Shown: positions 1-5,034 of the stretch, in pieces
Position numbering within the stretch: position 1 is the stretch's first letter
Layout of the letters: each line of letters begins with the position of its first letter
Program-made: the position numbers and the translations under genes
Assembly (NCBI GenBank): GCA_900766055.1
Contig: CAAFTZ010000160.1
Coordinates: 1 to 6,955, forward strand
Reading direction: 5' to 3'
Length of the DNA: 6,955 bases
Origin: an uncultured Parasutterella sp.
GTDB lineage: Bacteria > Pseudomonadota > Gammaproteobacteria > Burkholderiales > Burkholderiaceae_F
The notes under the pieces: generated by a model
Told to the model about the DNA's origin: nothing
What the model saw: the letters and a program-made list of their open reading frames with translations, nothing else
Database searches by the model: none

Positions 1-371
1 ACGCCGAGTCCGAGTATCACGTTTCCAAGCATTGATACTGCCATGCACTTCCAATAAACATCTGAAGACAAGAACTCAGTGAACTGCATAGATGTATCGA
101 TGAAGTAAGAGAAGGCGAATGTGATCGGAATTTGCGAGAGAAGAAGCTTGTTGATGGATTTTCGGAGCAGCAGCCACTGTGCAGCAACAAAGAGCAAGTT
201 AATGAAGAAAGTAGTTTCACCGAAGGTTAAGCCGCTGGCATAAGACGACACTAATGGCAGTGAGCTGATGGGTGTGGTTCCGAGATTGCCTCGTGTCACG
301 AGCGCGATACCTAAACTCATAACGAACAATGCAGCGACGAATATGAACCACGGACCTAACTTGCGAAACAT
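1..371 (-). CDS. YczE/DUF6198-like membrane protein, N-terminal part, cut by window edge
   Basis: An open frame starts at ATG 371-369 and runs without a stop to the window edge, giving 123 residues. The product is hydrophobic, with a first membrane segment at about residues 8-24 followed by the motif LGIALVTRGNLGTTPISSLP. That motif resembles the 'LGxAL...A.LG..P' signature of YczE/YyaS/YitT-type membrane proteins (DUF6198). Further hydrophobic stretches lie near residues 49-66 (ending WLLLRKS), 72-88 (IPITFAFSYFID) and from 108 onward (VSMLGNVILGLGV). These proteins are inner-membrane proteins of unknown or poorly defined transport function, so I assign no substrate. No good Shine-Dalgarno sequence precedes the ATG, but it is the only start codon before an in-frame upstream stop at 414-416 and it places the family motif correctly. 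The gene lies downstream of the tol-mscS unit on the same strand, separated from it by a terminator. Family assignment is from motif memory only. Confidence 0.75.
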   Translation of the reverse strand, partial: MFRKLGPWFIFVAALFVMSLGIALVTRGNLGTTPISSLPLVSSYASGLTFGETTFFINLLFVAAQWLLLRKSINKLLLSQIPITFAFSYFIDTSMQFTEFLSSDVYWKCMAVSMLGNVILGLG

Positions 372-422
372 ATCGGAAAAATTTGAAAGATGTTGGACTT
401 GAGGATTAGAGATTCAAGAAAG

Positions 423-451
423 AAAAGTCGAAGGGCTGAGCTTCGACTTTT
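423..451 (-). terminator. Rho-independent terminator of the ybgC-tolQRA-mscS operon
   Basis: A perfect 11-bp inverted repeat (AAAAGTCGAAG at 423-433, CTTCGACTTTT at 441-451) encloses a 7-base loop. Read on the minus strand, the stem is followed by a T-rich tract (TTTTCTTTCTT) running to about 417. It begins 25 bases past the mscS-family stop codon, exactly where an operon terminator is expected. No plus-strand gene converges on it, so its natural job is to end minus-strand transcription and insulate the downstream YczE-like gene. Confidence 0.88.
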
Positions 452-476
452 CAGATTGATTAGAGGTTAGAAACCG

Positions 477-1988
477 TTATGTTCCTGCTTTTGCTTCGGA
501 CTTCGATGGGGCAGGAACGTCGTTTTCGACTTTGCATATCACTTCCGGCATCGAAATGATATGCAGATCCCTCTGCTGGAACGGAATGTTGATCTTGCGC
601 TTGTTGAATTCACGGAACATCGCGCGACCAATGTTGGACCTCAAAGTCGCGGTGCCTTTTTCGGGGTCCGGAACCCAGAAGTACGACGTCAGTTCAATAC
701 CGTCGGCTCCGAAGTTCGTCAGAATGGTGTAGGGCGCCGGATTGATTAGCACGCGCGGCTGTTTTCGGACGATATCGGTCATGAGCTCAATGACTTCATC
801 AATGTCGGCGCTGTAGTCAACGCTCATCATGACGGTCGCACGTCCTGGGCCCAACAAGTACGAGGTATTGCGAACGCTGCTGGTGACGAAATTCTCGTTC
901 GGGATAATCGTCACGCTGCCGTCGTAAGCCTTAACAGCTGTGTAGCGCGTCTTGATGTCCGTCACAATACCTTCAACGCCGGAAACGTTCACCAAGTCTC
1001 CGATTTTGATGCTCTTATCCAGAAGAATGATGAATCCGCTGACGTAGTTAGAGGCTATTTTCTGTAAACCGAAACCTAAGCCGACACCGATGGCACCGCC
1101 GAAGACGCCGAGTACGGTGATGTCAATACCGACTGAAGCCAGACCGATCAAAATCGCAATCGTCACTAAAACGACCTTGACCACCCGGATGATCACAACG
1201 CGGACGTTGGACTCCATGGTCGGCAGGCTGTTGATCCATTTCTCAAAGAACTGGCCGATCCACTTCGCGATAAAGAGCGCTAAGGCAATCGAGAAGCCGG
1301 ACAGGAAGACAGACCAAACAGTTGCGTTGGTACTTCCCAGCGGAATTTTGGTGGTCTGCATAAATTCCACGCACTTAGGCAGCACGCCGACGATCTGAAG
1401 GGCAACGCCGCCCCAAATCGAAAACGTCAGGAAGTTATCCAGGCTGCTGTTGTATTTGCGCGAAAGTGAGTGCAGCAGAAATACGACCGTGCGGATCACA
1501 ACGTAGGCCCCGAGAATCAGCCACGCAATGGATTCCAGCGGCAGGGCTTTCTTAGGAAGTAAGCCGAAAAGTCGCACGGTAAAGGTGCTGACCGCGATGA
1601 AGAACATTCCAAGCAGCGGGAAACTCAGCCGCAGAATCAGCGTCTCTATGCCTCGTCTTACCTTTGCCCAGAAGGCACTCTCGCGATGTTCAGGCTTGAC
1701 AGGGGCTTCGCCTTCTTCCGCTTTGATCTCGTCGCTTTCGATGATTTCATTGGCGGCTAAGTGCTTAATAATCCGCATGCGGATGTATTTGCCAAGCAGC
1801 CAAGCTAAAAACAGTGAGCCCAGAATGGAGGCCAGCTGCCAATAGATGATCGGCTGGTTAAGCCCTTTTTCAAACATCAGCAGGAGTTGATCCAGGATGT
1901 TGCTGTCGCCGCTTAAAAGTTCTTCTGTCGTAACCGCTGTTTGTGCGACTTTGGCGATTTCGGCGGATGCGGCTGCCGAGGTACTCAT
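477..1988 (-). CDS. MscS-family mechanosensitive ion channel (503 aa, about 7 helices)
   Basis: Inner-membrane channel predicted to open under membrane tension and release osmolytes during hypo-osmotic shock. Hydrophobic segments lie near residues 47-66, 115-137, 152-173, 186-203, 222-244 and 262-288. They are followed by the pore helix at about 290-323, which carries the Gly/Ala-rich sequence GGAIGVGLGFGLQKIASNYV typical of MscS TM3. The beta domain (about 328-376, with GDLVNVSGVEGIVTDI and IIPNENF) and the cytoplasmic alpha/beta domain (about 380-480) follow. The protein is longer than E. coli MscS (286 aa), with extra N-terminal helices and a charged E/K-rich loop at 80-105, so it is an expanded paralogue rather than an MscS orthologue. 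A good ribosome site (GGAGA, 2000-1996) supports the ATG at 1988. The gene begins 17 bases after the tolA stop and is the last gene of the tol operon, in the place normally held by tolB. The family call is firm; physiological role and gating are inferred from the family. Confidence 0.96.
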   Translation of the reverse strand: MSTSAAASAEIAKVAQTAVTTEELLSGDSNILDQLLLMFEKGLNQPIIYWQLASILGSLFLAWLLGKYIRMRIIKHLAANEIIESDEIKAEEGEAPVKPEHRESAFWAKVRRGIETLILRLSFPLLGMFFIAVSTFTVRLFGLLPKKALPLESIAWLILGAYVVIRTVVFLLHSLSRKYNSSLDNFLTFSIWGGVALQIVGVLPKCVEFMQTTKIPLGSTNATVWSVFLSGFSIALALFIAKWIGQFFEKWINSLPTMESNVRVVIIRVVKVVLVTIAILIGLASVGIDITVLGVFGGAIGVGLGFGLQKIASNYVSGFIILLDKSIKIGDLVNVSGVEGIVTDIKTRYTAVKAYDGSVTIIPNENFVTSSVRNTSYLLGPGRATVMMSVDYSADIDEVIELMTDIVRKQPRVLINPAPYTILTNFGADGIELTSYFWVPDPEKGTATLRSNIGRAMFREFNKRKINIPFQQRDLHIISMPEVICKVENDVPAPSKSEAKAGT

Positions 1989-2005
1989 AGGCTGTCTCCG
2001 TTAGG

Positions 2006-3205
2006 TTAACGACCGTTTGCGTCATCAACCGGATCAAATGTCAATGTAATAGAAGAAGGAATGTCTCCTACCGGGGGTTTGGGGAAGGGATTGCACATCA
2101 GAATCGCTTTTTCCACCGCAGTATCGAAAGCCTTCAGACCGCTGCTGCTGATCATCTTGGGCGGAACAGCCTTCTGACCGTTCTTGAGCAGACGGACATC
2201 GAACTTGGCAACGTACATTCCGCGTTTGGCGCCGGCCGGCGTATTAAACGTAATATGCGGACGGATGCAGGCAACGATACGGTTGTTGTATTGGGCTTGC
2301 TGGAAGTTCGTCATGGCGCCGGAGCCTGAACCCATGGCAGATCCGCTCTGGCCGGTTAAGCGGCTGAGCATTTCTTTTCTGCGGGCGGCATTCGCCTGTT
2401 CTTCGGCTCTCTGACGATTGAGTTCTTCTTGAGCCTTGCGCTTTTCAGCTAAGGCTTTTTCTCGCTGAGCCTTTTCTTCAGCGATCTTGCGTTCGCGTTC
2501 CTGAGCTTGCTTCTTGAGTTCTTCCTGCTTGGCTTTGCGTTCGGCTTCTGCTTTTTCTTCAGCCTTACGTTTTTCTTCCGCTAAGCGTTTCTGCTCTTCT
2601 TGTTTCTTCAGCTCTTCCTGACGCTTCTGTTCTTCGATGCGTCGTTCTTCTTCTTGACGGCGCAGTTTAGCCTGGCGAGCTTCTTCGGCTTTACGCTGCT
2701 CTTCAGCTCGTTTGGCTTCCTGAAGCTGACGTTCGCGTTCAAGAATGCGTTGTTTTTCCTCTTCCTGCTTCTTCTTTTCGCGGTCGAGTCTTTCTTGGAC
2801 GATGTCCGGATCCTCAAGCAGGTTGGCTTGACGATCTAAATCCGTCTGAGCGATAGGAGGCGGGGGCGGAGGCAGCTGCTGCTGAGGCTCTTCCGGAGCA
2901 GGAGGCTCGGGAGCGGGTTCCGGTTCCGGCTGAGGTTCAGGCTGGGGCTCCGGTTCGGGCTGAGGCTCGGGTTCCGGCTCAGGCTGCGGTTCCGGTTGCG
3001 TCTCTGCCGGGGCTTCTGCCGCCGGCATGTCGCCGTTCCACAGTTCGGCATAGACAGGTCCTGTCGGCTCCGATCTCCATTGCATGGAAACGAAGAGCAG
3101 CACAAAAAGAAGCCCGTGGGCGATTAAAGCGAGCACAAAAGCCGTGCCCCAATAACCCTGAGCGCCTGAGAGCCGATTCGCTTGATTCGGAGATAAGTCG
3201 TCCAT
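2006..3205 (-). CDS. tolA: TolA, periplasm-spanning energy transducer of the Tol-Pal system
   Basis: TolA is anchored in the inner membrane, is driven by TolQR and reaches across the periplasm to engage TolB/Pal during cell constriction. The 399-residue product has the full TolA architecture. There is a short cytoplasmic tail, one membrane helix (about 19-41, with His30), a proline-rich P-E/P-Q repeat (about 71-104) and a run of six prolines (112-117). A long K/E/R/Q/A coiled coil (about 135-282) and a Gly/Ser linker (285-298) lead to a compact C-terminal domain (about 304-394) with RPHITF, AKFDVRL and NPFPKPP. Length is close to E. coli TolA (421). The C-terminal domain contains two cysteines (313 and 371) that might form a disulfide. 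The SxxxH motif of E. coli TolA/TonB reads A26-xxx-H30 here. The ATG overlaps the tolR stop by one base (TAATG), suggesting translational coupling. Confidence 0.96.
   Translation of the reverse strand: MDDLSPNQANRLSGAQGYWGTAFVLALIAHGLLFVLLFVSMQWRSEPTGPVYAELWNGDMPAAEAPAETQPEPQPEPEPEPQPEPEPQPEPQPEPEPAPEPPAPEEPQQQLPPPPPPIAQTDLDRQANLLEDPDIVQERLDREKKKQEEEKQRILERERQLQEAKRAEEQRKAEEARQAKLRRQEEERRIEEQKRQEELKKQEEQKRLAEEKRKAEEKAEAERKAKQEELKKQAQERERKIAEEKAQREKALAEKRKAQEELNRQRAEEQANAARRKEMLSRLTGQSGSAMGSGSGAMTNFQQAQYNNRIVACIRPHITFNTPAGAKRGMYVAKFDVRLLKNGQKAVPPKMISSSGLKAFDTAVEKAILMCNPFPKPPVGDIPSSITLTFDPVDDANGR
2894..2998 (-). repeat. Six-base tandem repeat encoding the TolA Pro-Glu/Pro-Gln region
   Basis: About 35 codons of tolA (residues 70-104) are built from alternating Pro and Glu/Gln codons, which appear on the plus strand as repeated CTC/TTC-GGG/CGG-like hexamers. 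The encoded segment should form a stiff, extended polyproline-like rod just outside the membrane helix, before the coiled coil. Such hexanucleotide arrays can change copy number in frame, so strains may differ in rod length. Synonymous codons are mixed, so the DNA repeat is imperfect. Confidence 0.8.
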
Positions 3206-3627
3206 TACTTGGCACCGCTTCCTTCAAGTTGCAATGACAGACCGATACGCGTGATGTTGGCCTTTTGTAGATTGCGCATCACGTCGATGACTTTTTCATA
3301 TGCGACGGTTTTATCCGCAGCAATGACAACCGGAACCTGATTTCCGTCGGTCTGCATCGATTCGACCGTAGAGACTAACTGAGGAAAATCAACCGGAGTT
3401 AATTTCTTTGCGGTATCGCGGATCTGGAGTTTGCCGTCTGGCGAGATAATGACTTCGACAACTTTATCCGGAGTGCGAGCCGCTTTATTGACTTTTGGCA
3501 GATCGACGATCGAAGGATTGACGTATGGGGCGGCGACCATCAGGATCACCACGAGAACGAGCATCACGTCAATGTACGGGACGACGTTCATCTCTGCTAA
3601 AAGACGTCTTTTGCCGTTACGTGCCAT
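3205..3627 (-). CDS. tolR: TolR, ExbD/TolR-family motor subunit
   Basis: TolR is the single-helix partner of TolQ in the proton-driven Tol motor. The 140-residue product has a short basic cytoplasmic N-terminus and a membrane helix at about 16-36. That helix begins with MNVVPYIDVMLVLVVILMVAAP and contains the conserved proton-relay aspartate at position 20, equivalent to D23 of E. coli TolR. The periplasmic domain follows, with the family pattern VEVIISPDGKLQI and the late motif VPVVIAADKTVAYEKVIDVM. Length matches the family (about 140). The ATG lies nine bases after the tolQ stop, with the ribosome site AAGGA overlapping that stop codon; the TAA overlaps the tolA ATG by one base. The choice of TolR over ExbD rests on the neighbours ybgC, tolQ and tolA and on the absence of tonB-type genes. 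Confidence 0.96.
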   Translation of the reverse strand: MARNGKRRLLAEMNVVPYIDVMLVLVVILMVAAPYVNPSIVDLPKVNKAARTPDKVVEVIISPDGKLQIRDTAKKLTPVDFPQLVSTVESMQTDGNQVPVVIAADKTVAYEKVIDVMRNLQKANITRIGLSLQLEGSGAK

Positions 3628-3636
3628 GTTACGTCC

Positions 3637-4320
3637 TTAGGCCTGACGACCCAAAATGTTCTGGAATTCCTGCATGAAGCTTTCGTACTGGCTCGAGAGA
3701 CGATCCAGACTGTAAGCAAAGCGGTTGTAGCCGATAACGGCAGGAATAGCGGCAAACAGACCGATCGCGGTTGCGACCAGAGCTTCGGCAATACCCGGGG
3801 CGACGACAGCTAGCGAAGCGCTTTCCAGGTTGCCCAAGCCTGTGAAGGCGTCCATGATGCCCCAAACCGTGCCGAACAAACCGATGTACGGGGAAACGGA
3901 ACCGATGGTGGCCAAAACGCTCAAGCCCGACTCGAGAATGTCGAGTTCTCTCTGATAACGGGCGCGCATGGCGCGAGACACACCGTCAATGACGCCGAAG
4001 GTACCGGCGCGGGCTTCGAGATTGCTCGCGCGGCTTCTTAAGAACTCGGTCATGCCGGAGTAGAAGATGCCCTCCTGAGGGCCGATGGAAGAGCGGCGCT
4101 CAGTGGCGCTTTCATAGAGTTTATTTAAATCTGCACCGCCCCAGAAACGCTTGTCGAAGTTGCGGGCTTCTCTTCTTGCACGGCTCATCTGGAACCATTT
4201 CTGAAAAATAATGGTCCAGCTCACTAAAGAGAAAATCAAAAGAATAGCCAAAACAATCTGAACAACGGCGCTCGCATGAGCAACCAAAGTAATGATTGAT
4301 AAATCGGCAGATGCTTCCAT
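3637..4320 (-). CDS. tolQ: TolQ, MotA/TolQ/ExbB-family proton channel subunit
   Basis: TolQ forms the ring around TolR and converts proton flow into work on TolA. The product is 227 residues from the ATG, with a first helix at about 15-38 and a cytoplasmic domain at about 45-130. Helices two and three carry GSVSPYIGLFGTVWGIMDAF and ALVATAIGLFAAIPAVIGYN. Thr151 and Thr184 fall at a constant offset of six from the E. coli pore threonines T145 and T178, so the proton path looks intact. A GTG codon at 4323 directly precedes the ATG. I prefer the ATG because the ribosome site AAGGGA (4331-4326) is five bases from it and only two from the GTG. The gene follows ybgC by 32 bases and precedes tolR by nine, consistent with cotranscription. 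Confidence 0.97.
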   Translation of the reverse strand: MEASADLSIITLVAHASAVVQIVLAILLIFSLVSWTIIFQKWFQMSRARREARNFDKRFWGGADLNKLYESATERRSSIGPQEGIFYSGMTEFLRSRASNLEARAGTFGVIDGVSRAMRARYQRELDILESGLSVLATIGSVSPYIGLFGTVWGIMDAFTGLGNLESASLAVVAPGIAEALVATAIGLFAAIPAVIGYNRFAYSLDRLSSQYESFMQEFQNILGRQA

Positions 4321-4325
4321 CACAG

Positions 4326-4331
4326 TCCCTT
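4326..4331 (-). promoter_or_regulatory. Ribosome binding site that decides the tolQ start
   Basis: AAGGGA on the minus strand ends five bases before ATG 4320 and only two bases before the adjoining GTG at 4323. This spacing favours the ATG and a 227-residue TolQ over the GTG and 228 residues. Confidence 0.65.
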
Positions 4332-4352
4332 GTACTAAGAATGATTAATGAT

Positions 4353-4760
4353 TTAAAAGTTTTTGAGTTGTTCTGAAATAGGCTCGGGCATAGCCACCGG
4401 GCGGAATGTGCGCGCGTCGAGCGTGCCGCAGCGAACGTCACCGACGTTGAGCACTTCATCTCCTCTCAGAATTTCCTGATGAAATTCAAAAGAGGTACGG
4501 CCGCACGCGGTGACCGTTGATCGAACCACTAATTCATCGTCCAGCCGAGCCGGTTTCCTGTACTTAGCTTTGGCTTCGGCGACGACAAAGACGACGCCGA
4601 GCTCTGAGTACAGCCGTTCCTGACTCCAGCCCAATGCGCGCAGCCATTCCGTGCGTGCGCGTTCCATGAACCTGAAGTAGTTTGCGTAATAAACCACTCG
4701 AGCACAGTCCGTGTCTTCGTAGTAGACGCGAACCGGCCAGTCGAAATAGTGTTTTTCCAT
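4353..4760 (-). CDS. ybgC: YbgC, hotdog-fold acyl-CoA thioesterase of the tol-pal operon
   Basis: This is a cytoplasmic 4HBT-family thioesterase, known in other bacteria to hydrolyse acyl-CoA and linked to phospholipid metabolism. It is habitually the first gene of tol-pal operons, as here. The 135-residue product aligns without gaps to the E. coli YbgC N-terminus: WPVRVYYEDTD, then YANYFRFMERARTEWLR, then YRKPARLDDEL. The catalytic aspartate is present (D18 when counted from the ATG). Two active-site details differ from E. coli: the AGG after D18 is C19-A20-R21, and the position of H25 is tyrosine. A tyrosine there is, from memory, found in other betaproteobacterial YbgC proteins. A TTG at 4763 directly precedes the chosen ATG; the ribosome site (GGATGAG, 4776-4770) could serve either. 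The ATG matches the E. coli length. The gap to tolQ is 32 bases. Confidence 0.94.
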   Translation of the reverse strand: MEKHYFDWPVRVYYEDTDCARVVYYANYFRFMERARTEWLRALGWSQERLYSELGVVFVVAEAKAKYRKPARLDDELVVRSTVTACGRTSFEFHQEILRGDEVLNVGDVRCGTLDARTFRPVAMPEPISEQLKNF

Positions 4761-4776
4761 CAACGAATTCTCATCC

Positions 4777-4796
4777 GAGCGCGCTTGGACGCGCTC
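4777..4796 (-). promoter_or_regulatory. Stem-loop abutting the ybgC ribosome binding site
   Basis: A perfect 7-bp GC-rich inverted repeat (GAGCGCG / CGCGCTC) has a 6-base loop. On the minus strand its 3' arm ends at 4777, directly next to the GGATGAG ribosome site. In the transcript it would sit against the initiating ribosome. It has no T-tract after it on the minus strand, so it does not look like a terminator there. Confidence 0.5.
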
Positions 4797-4821
4797 AAAA
4801 AGGCTCCTTGAAGCCCAGCCT
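4797..4821 (-). promoter_or_regulatory. Short hairpin followed by five Ts in the ybgC leader, possible attenuator
   Basis: Read on the minus strand, the sequence is AGGCTGGGCTTCAAGGAGCCTTTTT. It can fold as GGCTT/GAGCC (one G-T wobble, 4-base loop) or as AGGCT/AGCCT with an 11-base loop. In both cases TTTTT follows directly or nearly so. The shape resembles a weak intrinsic terminator inside the presumed 5' leader, but the stem is short and this may be chance. Confidence 0.3.
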
Positions 4822-4834
4822 CACATAACAGCGC

Positions 4835-4863
4835 ATTTTAACAAACGGGTATCGGAGAATCAG
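4835..4863 (-). promoter_or_regulatory. Candidate promoter for the ybgC-tolQRA-mscS operon
   Basis: On the minus strand, -35 CTGATT (4863-4858) is followed by a 17-base spacer and -10 TAAAAT (4840-4835). A TG one base upstream of the -10 gives an extended -10 element. The -10 matches the consensus at five of six positions; the -35 is weak. Transcription would start near 4828, giving a leader of about 67 bases that contains two stem-loops. Confidence 0.5.
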
Positions 4864-4891
4864 GCTTGAAAACTCTTCTTTGTACCCGTTT
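4843..4891. repeat. 9-bp inverted repeat AAACGGGTA / TACCCGTTT in the divergent intergenic region
   Basis: The left arm is at 4843-4851 and the right arm at 4883-4891. The arms are perfect and their centres are 40 bases apart. The left arm falls in the spacer of the candidate ybgC promoter and the right arm lies upstream of its -35. It could be a pair of operator half-sites or a long-loop hairpin; the sequence alone cannot decide. Confidence 0.45.
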
Positions 4892-4975
4892 TTCTGAATC
4901 AATAAAATCTTGTGTGAATCTTAAAAAGATAGGAATACCCCTAGGTGTACAACTGTGCCTAAATGTTTTATTTCT

Positions 4976-5002
4976 TTGGAACTTTTTGCGATCTGATAAG
5001 AT
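4976..5002 (+). promoter_or_regulatory. Candidate promoter for the substrate-binding protein gene
   Basis: The -10 is TAAGAT at 4997-5002, preceded by TG at 4994-4995 (TGATAAGAT, an extended -10 arrangement). A -35-like TTGGAA lies at 4976-4981 with a short 15-base spacer. Transcription would begin near 5009, leaving a leader of about 25 bases before the GTG. The short spacer lowers confidence in the -35; the extended -10 may suffice. Confidence 0.45.
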
Positions 5003-5023
5003 ATCACGTCCCAAAATAGGCGA

Positions 5024-5030
5024 AAGGAAG
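5024..5030 (+). promoter_or_regulatory. Ribosome binding site supporting the GTG start at 5035
   Basis: AAGGAAG, with AGGA ending six bases before the GTG, is well placed. It supports GTG 5035 as the start, which in turn gives a complete lipoprotein signal peptide. No in-frame ATG lies near enough to compete. Confidence 0.75.
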
Positions 5031-5034
5031 AGCA

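Noticed and set aside
17..220. 67-codon minus-strand open frame inside the YczE-like gene
   Set aside because: It overlaps in another frame the longer edge-truncated frame that carries a recognisable membrane-protein motif; its own product is Ser/Cys-rich with no family resemblance.
1090..1845. Plus-strand open frames of 102 and 105 codons opposite the MscS-family gene
   Set aside because: They lie fully antisense to a well-conserved coding region, have no ribosome sites or domain features, and have shadow-like Thr/Ser/Lys-rich products.
2600..2839. Phe/Leu-rich plus-strand frame that looks like a membrane protein
   Set aside because: It is antisense to the Lys/Glu-rich coiled coil of tolA, whose GAA/AAG codons read backwards as TTC/CTT and so generate artificial hydrophobic stretches.
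2836..3227. Alternative-frame minus-strand open frames across the tolA proline-rich repeat
   Set aside because: The 6-base repeat leaves all frames free of stops; the Asn/Arg/Ser-rich products are by-products of that repeat.
4819..4828. ATGTGA start-stop pair in the ybgC leader as a possible minimal upstream open frame
   Set aside because: It has no convincing ribosome site and a six-base start-stop pair is expected often by chance.
4761..5034. A small RNA or riboswitch in the divergent intergenic region
   Set aside because: Beyond the two short leader hairpins and the inverted repeat I see no known riboswitch core or a promoter-terminator pair that would define an independent RNA.
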